A DNA stretch of 64,000 nt, taken from NCBI GenBank assembly GCA_036186865.1, contig AP025040.1:41579120-41643119 (forward strand). Reading direction: 5' to 3'. Shown here one piece after another: positions 33,990-44,960 of this stretch; positions within the stretch are counted from its first letter, which is position 1; the number at the start of each line of letters is the position of its first letter. Both the position numbers and the translations under genes were made by a program. Source of the stretch: Eustoma russellianum. Its lineage: Eukaryota > Streptophyta > Magnoliopsida > Gentianales > Gentianaceae. The notes under the pieces were generated by a model. That model was not told the origin of the DNA and made no database searches. It worked only from the letters and a program-made list of their open reading frames with translations.

Positions 33990-35081
33990 AAGTCAAAGAA
34001 TCTAAAAACCAAATGGTTTTTAGACAGCGGATGTTCAAGGCATATGTCGGGCAACTCCAAACTATTCACCGAACTTGATCATATCGAGCATGGAGGAAAG
34101 GTGACATTTGGTGACAACAACAAAGGAAAAGTTATTGGAAAAGAAAAATTGGAGATCCTAATACATTTGAAATATGAAATGTGTTGTTAGAAAGTAATCT
34201 TTCATATAATTCACTCAGTATTTTGTGACTTATAGATTCCGGTTGTCATGTTTCTTTTCTTAGATAACATGCTAGATGCTAAAGTTAAGTGTTTAATATC
34301 ACATGACTTAGATGTAAATTTATGGCATAGACGACTAGGCCAAATAGGAATTTCAACTATTGAAAAGTTATCTAAGAGGAACTTAATTAGAGGCATGCCT
34401 AAGTTAGAATTGGATATTTTTCAACTGTGTGAAACTTGTATTAAAGGAAAACACAAAAAAGAAACAATGAAACAAAAACATGAAGTGAGTACTAGTCATG
34501 TACTAGAATTGCTTTGCTTAGACTTATTTGGCCCGAGTATGACAAGAAGTCTAGATGGACACTACTATGTGTGTGTCATAGTAGATGATTACTCACGGTA
34601 CACATGGACATTGGTCTTAACACACAAAGACGATGCTCTATTAGCAATCGAAACTCTTATCAAGCAACTCGAGAATATTTACGAAGAAAATGTTAAAAGA
34701 ATTAGAAGTGATAGATATGGAGAATTTAGAAACAAAGATGTAATCACGTTTTGTGAATTACATAGAATAGAATATGAATTCTCACCACCTAGAACACCAC
34801 AACTCAATGGAGTTGTTGAACGTAAAAATAGAACGATTCAAGAAATTACAAGGACAATGTTGTGTGAAAACAAAGTACCAAATTATTTATGGGCTGAAGT
34901 TGTTAGTTGTGCATGTTATATTATGAATAGAATTTCTATTAGAAAGAAATTAAATAAAACACCTTACGAATTGTTAAAAAATAGACAACCTAAGGTAGAT
35001 TATCGTAGAGTATTTGAATGTAAATGTTTTGTACTCAATACTAAAGATAATCCAGACAAATTTGAACAAAATTTCTATTGA
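33990..35081 (+). pseudogene. Sire-B1 pol: protease and integrase
   Basis: The protease motif KWFLDSGCSRHMSG near 34009-34050 keeps Asp-Ser-Gly, but the domain ends in stops near 34187. The 34248-35081 frame is integrase: LWHRRLGQIGIS has Gln for the second His of the HHCC zinc site; LCETCIKGK keeps the Cys pair; LDLFGPS, IRSDRYGEF and VVERKNRT keep the D, D and E. It runs off frame near 35070, where the next frame overlaps. Confidence 0.87.
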
Positions 35082-35660
35082 ATGCATATTTGTTGGTCAT
35101 TCAACTAATTCAAGAGCATATAGGTGTTATAATCTTGCATCTAGAAAAATAATTGAAGCTATACATATGAAATTCCATGAAGATGCATGTTTTGAAGTTA
35201 GTGATAAAACTCAACATAAACATGAGACTAATGTTGAAAATATGTTTGATGATGATGATGTATTACTTGGGCCTATACTTCATCATCTAGAACCAACTCC
35301 CTCTGAACAAGACATGCATGAACCCTTAGATAAAATAAATGAAAATTTTTTGCAATTGGAAGGTAATACAACTAACTGGCAAGATGATCCAATTGTATAT
35401 GATAATGTTTACACTAATGAAAACATTGAATATTATGAGGGTGAACCTAGTCAACCTAGGAATTGGTGGCTTATAAAAGATAAAAATAAACACCCTAAAG
35501 AGTTAATCATTGGGGATCCAAGTGTTGGGGTAACAATACATAAAAGCATAAGTCAAGCTGAAGGACATAGCTTAGTCTGACACTTAGAACCTAAGAATGT
35601 TAAGAAAGCCTTAGGTGATATATCATGAATAGATGCCATGCATGAGTAGTTAAACCAATT
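35014..35660 (+). pseudogene. Sire-B1 pol: integrase tail and linker
   Basis: An overlapping frame (34-69 bases shared with the previous one) continues SIECIFVGHSTNSRAYRCYN and EAIHMKF, then an acidic linker. It ends at TGA near 35578. Decayed sequence follows to the RT start at 35676. Confidence 0.82.
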
Positions 35661-35675
35661 TATCAAGAACAACGT

Positions 35676-36584
35676 GTGCGACTTAGTACCACGAAATGGG
35701 TGTTTAGGAATAAAATGGATGAACAAGGAAATATTACAAGAAATAAGGCTAGGCTAGTCACACAAGTTCATATTCAACAAGAAGGAATAAATTATGAAGA
35801 AACCTTTGCACCCGTTGCACGACTAGAAGCAATTAGATTGTTACTTGCTATTGCAAGTTTAAGTAACATAAAACTCTTCCAAATGGATGTCAAGAGTGCA
35901 TTCTTGAATGGATACATCCAAGAGGAAGTATTTGTCAAACAACCTCCTGGATTAGAAGATCCAAATAATCTTAACCATGTATATAAGCTTAAGATAGATT
36001 TATATGGTTTAAAACAAGCTCCAAGAGCTTGGTATGATAGATTTGCAAACTTTCTTATTGCAAATAATTATCAAAGGGGGACCATCGACAACATTCTATT
36101 TCTAAAAAGAAAAGGTAATGTCGTATTAATGGTCCAAATATATGTAGATGACATAATCTTTGGAGCAACTAACCCTATTTTACTAAAAGACTTCGAAGAG
36201 TGTATGAAGTCTGAATTCGAGATGTCAATGGTAGGAGAGTTGATTTACTTCTTGGGGCTTCAAATCAAACAAACCCCTCAAGGAATCCACATTAGCCAAC
36301 TTAAGTATGTCAATGATATGATTAAGAAGTTTGGATTTGAAGAGTTGAAACCAACCCCTACCCCTATGAGTGTTAGCACCAAACTAGATAAGGATGAAAA
36401 TGTTAAACCTTTTGATGACACACTATATAGGTCTATGATTGGATCATTGTTATACTTAACCGCGTCAAGACCAGATATCATGTTTAGTGCTTGTATGTGT
36501 GATAGGTTTCAATCTTGTCCTAAGGTATCTCATTACAATGCAGTGAAAAGATATTTAGATGTCATAAACACACACCTCACTTAG
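35676..36584 (+). pseudogene. Sire-B1 pol: reverse transcriptase
   Basis: This 302-codon RT frame has TKWVFRNKMDEQGNITRNKA, QMDVKSAFLNGYIQEEVFV, LYGLKQAPRAWYDRF and the active site IYVDDIIFGAT, then MSMVGELIYFLGLQIKQ. The RT fold looks complete. It ends with a frameshift six bases before the RNase H frame. Confidence 0.88.
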
Positions 36585-36589
36585 GACTT

Positions 36590-37093
36590 TTGTATGATAG
36601 AAACGCTAAGTTGGAACTGTATGCTTATAGTGATGCTGATTATGGTGGTTGCAAGTTAGATAGAAAATCCACTAGCGGTACATGTCAATTTATAGGAACC
36701 AACTTGATTTCATGGTTTTCAAAGAAACAAGCTAGTGTAGCTCTTTCTACCACTAAAGACAAGTATATAGCCTTAAGTTTATGCACTACTCAAATACTTT
36801 GGCTTAAACAACAACTTAATGATTTTGGCATTAAAATGAATAAGATTCCAATTTTCTGCAATAGCACAAGTGCGATCAATCTTTCTTGGAATCTGGTACT
36901 TCATTCTAAGGCCAAACACATTGAGTTAAGATATCATTTCCTTCGAGACCATGCTCAAAATGAGGATATAGTCATAAATCATATAAGAACTGATCATCAA
37001 GTAGCTGACATCTTCACCAAACCCCTCAATCAAGCCACTTTTAAAACTTTGCAAGCCATGTTAGGTATGCTGACTTACGATACAATTGCGTAA
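36590..37093 (+). pseudogene. Sire-B1 pol: RNase H
   Basis: The frame keeps YSDADYGGCKLDRKSTSGTC and QVADIFTKPLNQ. The usual STTEAEY reads STTKDKY and YCDSTSAI reads FCNSTSAI, so two of the catalytic acidic residues are replaced. The C-terminus ends as in Sire-A1. An inactive RNase H would block replication. Confidence 0.87.
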
Positions 37094-37227
37094 TTATATC
37101 TTTTGCATGATTTGCAAAATAAATGGAGGACATAGAATAAGAACATGATTTTAGTTTTTAATGATTTGAGTTGAATAATATGTTAAGTTCAATTAATATA
37201 AGTTTTAATTGGTGTTAACTTAGCTTG

Positions 37228-37437
37228 AAGTGCAGGTTAAGGGGGAGTGTATAAGTTGACGGGGAGCATATATATGAGTTTTGAAAGTTTGAAAACAACT
37301 GGTCTAGAATTGGTGCAGTTTTCAAAAAAATTCAATTGGTATAAAATTGGTAGATGTGTGATAAACAATTGATGATAAAGAGTTGTGACATTAAAATCAT
37401 GTTGAGTTACTTTGGAAATCATCCAAAAGGGGGAGAA
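37228..37437 (+). other. Sire-B1 polypurine tracts
   Basis: TTAAGGGGGAG lies near 37238, GACGGGGAGC near 37259, and AAAAGGGGGAGAA at 37425-37437, directly before the 3' LTR. The last is the likely plus-strand primer. 37094-37227 is AT-rich with nothing else seen. Confidence 0.8.
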
Positions 37438-39219
37438 TATTGAGAAGTATTTTTGGATAATTTTCAAAGTCATGATTTTAAGTGTTGAATACATAAAAAG
37501 GTCACGAAGTTGAAATAAAGTTGAAACAAATGAAAAAGTGACATCAATCTCTACATAGATCTCTCAGCCAGAGATCGATGTATACATAGATCTCTCAGTC
37601 AGAGATTTATGTACATACATCTCTACATCGATCGATCGATGTCACACAGAATCAAAAACTCATACTCACTAAGAGACATCAATCTCTCAACTAGAGGTAC
37701 ATCGATCAATCGATGTATACATCAGTCTCTAAAATTGAGACATAGATCGATCCATGTCCAGTGTTTTTGGAGAAATTTTTCTAAAAAATAACAAAATGAT
37801 TTTTTTCATTTACACATGTTTAATATATGTATATTGTGATTTTATTACTTTTTTTGTTGATAATAATAGTGTTTTGTCACTAATGTGCCTTGGAAGTTTC
37901 TACAACTTATCAAAAAGGGCAAAAATGGTATTTTAAGTTCTTGTAGGTACATGACATGGAGAAAGTCATACAAGGACTTCATTATTTCTTATTTATCATC
38001 ATAAAGGTGTTATTATGTCTATTTATCATCATAATGATGATTATGCGGCCATCCAATGATGCGAATACAACTAGGACTTGATGATGAAGATGGTGACAAT
38101 TAAGAGTTCTTATATTCAAGGCCTATTTCACACTATAAATAGGAGGCAAAGGTGAAGAAGAGAAGACACACTTAAAAGCAAACAAGTTGAAGCTCATTGT
38201 CTTGCTATCTTCTTCTCTTCATTCTTGTTTCATTCTTTGTGTGGCCAAGGAGTCCTTGTGATATCTGTTGTCGAGCTACAAGCCTCTTGTGTCTCATTTG
38301 TAAGATTGGTTAGCCAAATTTATAAGGCTACACCAATAGGTGGTAAAGGTGTTGCAACCAACAGTTGCATAGAGGTGTTCATCCAAGTCTTGAATAGGGG
38401 TAGTGTTTAACCCAAGGATCAAGCTTGGTTCTTGTTGTATTTGTGTTCATACCATAGTGAAACACAAGGAAAGGTGTTCCTTGGGACTGGAGTAGGTCAC
38501 ATTGACCGAACCAGGATAAACCTTTGGTGTTCTTGTCTTCTTTTCTCTTTTCTGTTTTTTTGTTTGTTTTCACTACAGATTTTACACAATTTTACACATA
38601 TTTATAAAATAGAAAAACACTTTCAAAATTTGTGAGTTTTGGTGGAGTTATACTTCAGACTGTAATATTTCATTTGCAACAAGAATCACTTGATTTGAAC
38701 AAAGGAACATTAGTCTTTCAGTCGTTGCAATATAACTGCTCCAATATGACCAATTTCAAGAAAACATGAATTCTGTTTTCATCAAGAATTGTTTAATGCT
38801 AGTGCCTTTTGGAAACATAAACTAGACATCTTAAGGAGTGTTTTGATATAAAGATCAACCATTTTGGTTTAGTATTCAAAGGGAAACACGTTTTCAAAGT
38901 TCAGCACTATTCTGTCCAATTCTGTCCAGATTGACCATCCAAATCTTTTTATTTGGTTGAAGGGCCAACGATCTTATTTTTGTCTCGTTTTTGGAAAGAG
39001 TCTAGTTAAGACATTGAAGTTAATTTCTAGAATGTTTCATAACTTTTGATGTTGAGTACACTGAGTTTTGAATTTTTCAACCACGGGTACTGAATTTGAG
39101 GAGGTCTCAGATTTTGTTTTCAAAGGGTATTTTAAGCAAAGGTAGTAGTGCAATTTCCATTAACCACTATTCACCCCCTCCCCCTATAGTGTTGTTTAGT
39201 GCAGGTGTACGGTCCAACA
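37438..39219 (+). repeat. Sire-B1 3' LTR (1782 bp, internally deleted)
   Basis: It starts TATTGAGAAGTATTTTTGG and ends GGTCCAACA. It aligns with the 5' LTR but lacks about 780 bp at about 38035. It keeps CATCGATCGATCGATG modules (37540-37760) and the TATA box at 38133-38142. Confidence 0.92.
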
Positions 39220-39224
39220 CAAAT

Positions 39225-39970
39225 CACTCCATAGGGTGACTAAAGACTAATTGGACATTGTCTTGACATTGATAGAGTTTAAGACATGGTGGATGCTCCA
39301 AAGACGTGGTGAACACCTCATATAAATGGATGAAGCTCAGATGAGGCAAAAACACACTCTCACTATCATCAAGCTTCATTCTTCATTGTTGTATAATTTT
39401 CTCTCATATGTGTAAAAGTGCTTAAAAGTTTGTTAAGCCTTTCTTTGTTCTTCATTGTTATATATTGAGAGATAGTGAGTCTAACACAAGAGGAACCATA
39501 AATATTTGCTCTCTTGCTTGTGTTTTAGACTAGTGAGAAAGTGTAGTTCCCACTACTTCCTTTAACCCACTGTGAGAAAGTTCTTGAGAAAACTTTGTTG
39601 AAGTTGTGAGGTAGCAAGAAGTTGTCTTGCTTAGAGCTGAAGTCGTCATAGTTGCATAAAGGTGTTTTGTGCTAGAAGTTGTTGTTGTGGTTGTTTACAC
39701 TAAGTTGTTAGTGTAAGCATAGCTAAAGTTGTTCTTATTACCTTTAATAAGAAGAGTAGTTGTTGAAAATCCACTTTAGCAACAAAGTGGTAGTGGAGTA
39801 GAATATTTACGATTGGAACCAATCTATATCCGAAGTACTCATTCATTGTCTCTCATCCTTCATTCTTGCTTTGATTTTGAATTTCATTTAGGTTGAGCAA
39901 AACAAGAAAATTCTGTAAAATTGTCCAACGTTTTATTCACCCCCCTCTAGAGTGTGTTACGGACCTAACA
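39225..39970 (+). repeat. Sire-D 3' LTR, second part
   Basis: This continues the Sire-D LTR after the Sire-B1 target duplication. It matches 18454-19201, includes the TATA-like TATAAATG at 39321, and ends GGACCTAACA. The next bases, ATTCC, are the expected target duplication in copia-C RT. Confidence 0.9.
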
Positions 39971-40838
39971 ATTCCTAGTTGCTGAGTGAAATCTTTTGCC
40001 ACAAGCCTTGCTTTGTACCTCTCAATATTGCCATCAGACTTGCGTTTAACTTTGTAAACCCATTTACACTCAATGGGTGATTTTTCAGCAGGTAAGAGAA
40101 CTAGTGACCAGGCGTGATTGGCCTAAAGTGCAGCTAACTCCATCTGCATTGCCTTCTGCCAGTGAACAGATTTGACTGCTTGTTAATAAGACCTCGGTTC
40201 ATGTTGCACACTAATATTGAGAGAATATGATCTATAATCAGGTGTTAGTGAATCAAAAGACATGTAATCCTCAACAGGGTAAGAAACAGAAAGAGGAATA
40301 GAAGGAAGAGAGGAAGCAGATAGAAGATCTCAATAGTGGTCTTGCAAGTACTTAGGAGGATGTCTGACTCTATTGGAGGTATCAGACTCAGAGGTGACAG
40401 GAGGGTCAAAGGGTAAATAAATCTCAAACCAGTGCATTGATGAACATCCAAAGGAGGTGGAGCGGAATCAGAAGTAGAGGGACTAGATGAGGATGTAGGC
40501 AAGTCCCTAGAGGCCTCGGGATGAGAAGCTAGTGTTGGAGTAGATGGTGGTGCCATGGGAACTGAGGTGGAAGTATAAGATGATGAAGAAGAAGGTGGTG
40601 CAAGGTCATGTGAAGAAACAACAAGAAGAGAAGAAGGTGGTGATAGAGTAGAAATATCAGAAGCAAAGGGAAATGTATATTCATAGAATTGAACATTCCT
40701 TGAAATGAAAATGTCTTTAGTATCCTGATTGAGTAATAAATACCCCTTGGTGTGATGAGGTATACCAATATAAATGCAAGAAATGGCTCTGGGGTCAAAC
40801 TTGGCTTTGTGAGGTGAGGTATTGCCAGCAAAAGCCAA
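39971..40838 (-). pseudogene. copia-C pol: integrase tail and start of RT
   Basis: 40245-40838 is the integrase C-terminal tail (HKAKFDPRAISCIYIG, TKDIFISRNVQFYE), followed by a Ser/Pro-rich linker. Decayed sequence at 39971-40240 gives RT blocks such as NPLSVNGFTKLNA... no longer in one frame, with RYKARLVAKDF and QLG at the Sire-D junction. The RT continues at 17804. Confidence 0.8.
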
Positions 40839-41520
40839 GCAACCAAAACCTTAAGGTTACAGTAGGTAGAAATAGTTCCAAAAAGAGGCTGGTGAGGTGT
40901 TTGTTGCTTGAGTAGAAGAGTGGGTAGGATATTAATGAGATGAACTGCATATTAGATGTAAAATCCTCAATAGAAAATAGAAATATTGGCTTGGAATTTG
41001 AGAGATCTAGCTATGTTGAGTATGTGTTAATGCTTGCGTTCAACAACTATATTTTGCTATGGAGTGTAGACACAGCTAGTTTGGTGGATTATAGCTTTGG
41101 TCATAAAAAAATAGTCCATCTTAAGCTCCTGACTATTATCTGTTCTTATCAATTTGATGCATTTAGCAAATTGTGTTATCGCATATTGGCAAAAGCTTTC
41201 AATTATATGTCTGATTTTTATCTCAGTTTCAACAAGTATAACCAGGTGTATCTTGTATGATCATCAACAATGGTTAAGAATTAACGTATACCATACACAG
41301 TAGGGTGCCTATAACGGCCCTATATCTCAATGTGCAAAAGATCAAAGGGATGTTTAGAAGTAGATTCAGAAACAGGAAAGGAATTTCGCTTCATTTTTGT
41401 CAAAGGACATACAGTACATTTATGAAAAGCATCATGAGAGCAAATAGAACTGTCTATCTTTTGTATCTTTTTTATTCTAGATAAAGATGGATGTCCTAGT
41501 CTATAATGCCACAAGAGAGA
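40839..41520 (-). pseudogene. copia-C pol: integrase
   Basis: 41320-41514 encodes the zinc-binding start (MWHYRLGHPSLSRIKKI, CTVCPLTKMK) and FDLLHIEI. Below 41320 the catalytic core is recognisable only in pieces (FLTIVDDHTRY-like) and is full of stops. An ORF on the other strand at 40940-41260 is spurious. Confidence 0.78.
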
Positions 41521-41544
41521 GGGGTCTGTGGATTGGGCAGCCGC

Positions 41545-41980
41545 TCACAAGCAACTAATTGAAGAAGGAGTGGATTGCTTGGGAGTGCCATGAAGGTAGA
41601 ACAGACCCTTATGTTGATCAGCTAAACCAATAATCTTCAGGATACATGTTCCTGAATGATATAAAATTACCCAAGAACTAAATAAGTATAGAAGGAATAG
41701 AAAGCAATTTGCTGAGGGAAAGGAGGTTACAAGAAAAAGTAGGAACATACAGGACATTGTGAGCAATCAAGCATGAATTGATAATCACTGTTCCAATGAG
41801 TGTAGCAGAAACTGAGAAATTATTAGGCAGTCTATTAGATACATGATCAACAGGCTTATAAGAGTAGAATAGTTTGAGGTCACAAGCTAAATGATCAGTA
41901 GCACCTGAACCTATAATACAAATGTTCGAATTATTAGGGTAACACTTACCTTGATCATTACTTGAGAGCGCAGACATCAC
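41545..41980 (-). pseudogene. copia-C protease
   Basis: 41678-41980 encodes the protease fold (NVLYVPTFSCNLLSLSK). The active site reads IIGSGATDH, where the family has IIDSGATDH: the catalytic Asp is Gly through one base change. The domain is therefore inactive. Confidence 0.82.
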
Positions 41981-42039
41981 TGCTCTCTGGCTTCCAATAA
42001 CTTGTCAATGAGTCAAGGCATTCTTATCTCCATTATTCA

Positions 42040-43088
42040 CTGCAAGAAATCCCAAGAGCCTCTGAGTTTGTTCTGGTGTAAGCAAAGGTGTTTGATATTT
42101 CTTATTGCCTTGATCCATGTGCATAGACTCATACTCACCATCAACTGCTTTAGTAAAATTTACTTGACTGTTTGATTTAAAACCAGGGGAAAACCATGCT
42201 TATGATAACATCTTTGTTCAACATGTCTAATCATACCACAATATGTACACTGTGGTTTCGTGGTACCATCAGGGAAAAATTTTCCACTTCCCCTCCTGTA
42301 ACCATTGTATCCACCTCTACCAACATAAGAACTAGCATTTGCAACCATATTCATGCCATCATACTCTTCAACCATGAGTGTTGTGGGATTATACTGAAAG
42401 ATCCTTGTGAATTCAGGTCAGTTAACTTCCTTTCATACTTCAAAGCCATAGCAAAACCTCATCAATCTTAGGCAAAGTGACATTATAAACACTTGTGACT
42501 CATCTGGTTTGAATTCTTCATTCTGTCCTTTTAGAAACTTAATGACATAATCTGTCTCCACAACTTCACACAACTTAGTTCCAGTATTACACCTACAACC
42601 ACGACATGTACACATGGGAAGAGTCCTTAGCACCATCATTTCTTCCCACAGAACCTTCACCTTGGTGAACTAGTCATTCACCGTGTCATTTTCTTGTTTA
42701 AGAGACTAAAAGTTTTCAAGCAAATCAGAAAGTCTAAAAGCATCTTCAATACCATACCAATGTTTCAAATCATTCCGAACTTCCACTGCACTATCGTACC
42801 ACATCACACTTTGTGCAATGGAAGACAACGCGCTGTTTATAATCCAAGAATGCACCATCGAATTTACCTACGTCCACGCACTGTACTGTGGATCATTTAG
42901 TGCTGGCTAGTCAATTTTATTCTTAACAAGAAGTGCCATCTCCATGAATGAAAATTGCGAGGATTCAATGGTGGTTGTATAAGAATGATAGCTGTACAAT
43001 CACTAGAATGGAGGTAATACTGACTTCTAGTAGGATTTTCTGATGGTTATGATCCACCAGTTCTCTAAGTCCCATAAGTTGAAGCCAT
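42040..43088 (-). pseudogene. copia-C gag
   Basis: ATG at 43088 is close to the primer site. The gene is scattered over frames: 42433-42660 matches copia-E gag (LWEEMMVLRTLP, CTCRGCRC, DYVIKFLKGQNEEFKPDESQ). 42160-42375 holds an intact CCHC knuckle (CTYCGMIRHVEQRC). Several stops and shifts interrupt it. The gag type is that of copia-E, not the Sirevirus type. Confidence 0.8.
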
Positions 43089-43168
43089 AACAACAATCAA
43101 CATAATCAAAAATAAATTAACACAAAATCAAACAACAAACACCTTAGCCATATCAGTAGCCAAGAAAT

Positions 43169-43181
43169 CGCTCTGGTACCA
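43169..43181 (-). other. copia-C primer binding site
   Basis: The minus strand reads TGGTACCAGAGCG immediately after the LTR, one base off the initiator tRNA-Met complement. Confidence 0.85.
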
Positions 43182-43677
43182 TGTCAAAATTGACTACTGA
43201 ATCAAAAATACCAAGAACGAGGAATACACTGAAATAAAATTGAGAGAAATTGTTGGAGAGAATTGGGTGATTTTTTTATTCAACTCATCGAGTATTGAGG
43301 AAGAACCCGGATCCAATTTATACATTTGAATCGAAAGGGAATATGAAATAGTAAAAAGACAATTCTACCCTTACTATCTATCATTATAGAAACGTAAAAA
43401 TGGAGGTATTAAAGTCATTCTACACATTTCAAAAGCCTCCCGCAATGACTACTTCTTCTCCAGCCAAGCTCCCTTTCTCCGACGCAACCGCCACTCCGGA
43501 TTCATCAGAATCCGTACACTCCATGTAGTTACAAGCCTCTATAAAGATTGCCATCACATTATCTCAACATCTTGATCTTTGATCCTTTATCTGATCCAAT
43601 GGTTACTGCTACTCTAATGCTACTTAAGATCGGATTGCGCTTCTTTGTGCTTCTTGCCTTCAATCGATCCTGCAACA
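43182..43677 (-). repeat. copia-C 5' LTR (496 bp, complete)
   Basis: On the plus strand it runs TGTCAAAATTGAC to CGATCCTGCAACA, with TG/CA ends and the primer site adjoining at 43181. The right flank is CAGGT; the matching left copy is lost with the truncated partner LTR. Confidence 0.88.
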
Positions 43678-44389
43678 CAGGTGTCTACTTATTTTAGGTT
43701 TTCTTATTTTTAATTAATATCCTTTCCTTTGTTCATCAGAAATTTGACATATCGTCCTAATATTTTTATATTCTCTTCATTTAGTGTTTATATATATGAT
43801 TATTTGACTTCTTCTGTATCTAGCACGTCCTTCAATAAAATTTGAACTTATATTTTTTTAATATACTTCACTACACAAAATAAATAGAATGTAATATTTT
43901 ACGCTATTCATATTGATAACTTGTCGTATCAAATTTATTTAGTCATATGATTTAAACGAATGTAATTCAAACACGATTTAAATCTAAAACTTCAAATAAG
44001 TCAAATAATCACAAAAACAAATGGACTATAATTTGCTGGTTTATGGGTTATTCAATTGCTCTCACTGTCCCAAAATGTTGTCATAGTTTACTTTTCAACA
44101 TATCTTTTTGATTAATATAATCGTGCATTGAAATCACATATGTTTTGATCGATATAATTTTTTCACTGGTATACATGTAATGTTATTATAATTAACGTAA
44201 CATTCAAATAAACAACCGTTCTATCCGTACAACCCAAGAGTATGAGTTCTAAACTGCATTTTCTTCAGTTTTCTAATAAAAATAAGGAATTGATATCCTA
44301 TCTTTTAAGTCGAAATGCTTGAATGAATTTCTTTGTAAACACTAATATATATTACATACCCTTTGTAAAAACTCAAGGCTGCTAGATCG
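43678..44389. other. AT-rich flank, no clear gene
   Basis: No transposon protein, LTR or long ORF is seen. The last 30 bases (44360-44389, minus) extend an open frame interrupted by copia-E, followed by a GTATGT-type splice donor at 44359. Confidence 0.5.
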
Positions 44390-44960
44390 TGTGAAAAATA
44401 TAGAGATCAAAGGTTCTGCAATTCAGTTGTGTGAATTGCAGTCAAACTCAACTTGCGCAACAAGAACACCAAGCTCAAGAACTACACAGACTCAAGAGCG
44501 AATCAACACAACAACATGATTGGAATGCCGAAGAGATACACTATAGGGATTATTGAAATATTAGAGAGAGAAAACCAGAGGAATTGAGGAAGAAATCCCC
44601 ATTATGATTCAAGCAACGAACAGAGAGAGTACAAAAAGGGAGAAGGGGACTGCCTACAAAATAACTGCTAGCCTTGAATTTACAAGAAAGCCCTCATTTA
44701 CAGTTAGAACCAATATTAACTAAAAGGGCAAAAACGTCATTTCACATTATTTAAAACTTCCCGCTCAGTCTCCTTCTTCTTCTTCCAGCTTCTTCTTCTT
44801 CTCCGCATATCTGCTCGCTCCACTTTATTGATCCCAGTACTTCTCAACCAACACGCAAGCTTTGCGTGCTTCCTCTTCCTTAAACTGACGGATATACTCT
44901 TCAACCTTTGTCACCTCCACCACCATGTCATCATCCCCTGAACAGTTTGCACTTTCAACA
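44390..44960 (-). repeat. copia-E 3' LTR (571 bp)
   Basis: TGTGAAAAATATAGAG to CACTTTCAACA. It adjoins the purine tract TTGAGGGGGG (minus, 44961-44970). It differs from the 5' LTR by small indels, for example ATCCCC versus ATCTGAAATCCCC. Confidence 0.94.

Larger units (their letters stand above)
29107..39219 (+). mobile_element. Sire-B1: Sirevirus-like element inserted in the Sire-D 3' LTR
   Basis: 10113 bp, flanked by a perfect duplication CAAAT (29102-29106, 39220-39224). Both LTRs start TATTGAGAA and end GGTCCAACA. Plus order: 5' LTR, primer site, gag, protease, integrase, RT, RNase H, polypurine tracts, 3' LTR. There is no env-like ORF. All genes carry frameshifts, and two RNase H catalytic residues are changed. 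It is the youngest layer of this nest. Confidence 0.94.
17805..39970 (+). mobile_element. Sire-D: Sirevirus-like element with env-like ORF, inserted in copia-C
   Basis: Plus order: 5' LTR (17805-19201), primer site, gag (with a solo LTR inserted), protease-integrase-RT-RNase H, spacer, env-like third ORF (with a hAT-like insertion), polypurine tracts, and 3' LTR (28450-29106 plus 39225-39970, split by Sire-B1). The right flank ATTCC should be the target duplication. The left copy and the LTR's first two bases are missing through a 7-bp loss at 17804/17805. Its pol resembles Sire-A and Sire-B, but the LTRs are a different family. Confidence 0.9.
16261..43677 (-). mobile_element. copia-C: old Ty1/copia element split by Sire-D
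   Basis: Reading minus: complete 5' LTR (43677-43182), primer site, gag, protease, integrase and the RT start (to 39971), then the Sire-D insertion, then the rest of RT and RNase H (17804-16496) and a truncated 3' LTR (16495-16261). The reading frame joins across Sire-D at the RT motif Gly-Ile-Asp-Tyr-Thr-Asp-Thr, proving that the two halves are one element. Gag and pol resemble copia-E, so they are probably the same lineage. It has many stops and a mutated protease active site. Confidence 0.87.
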
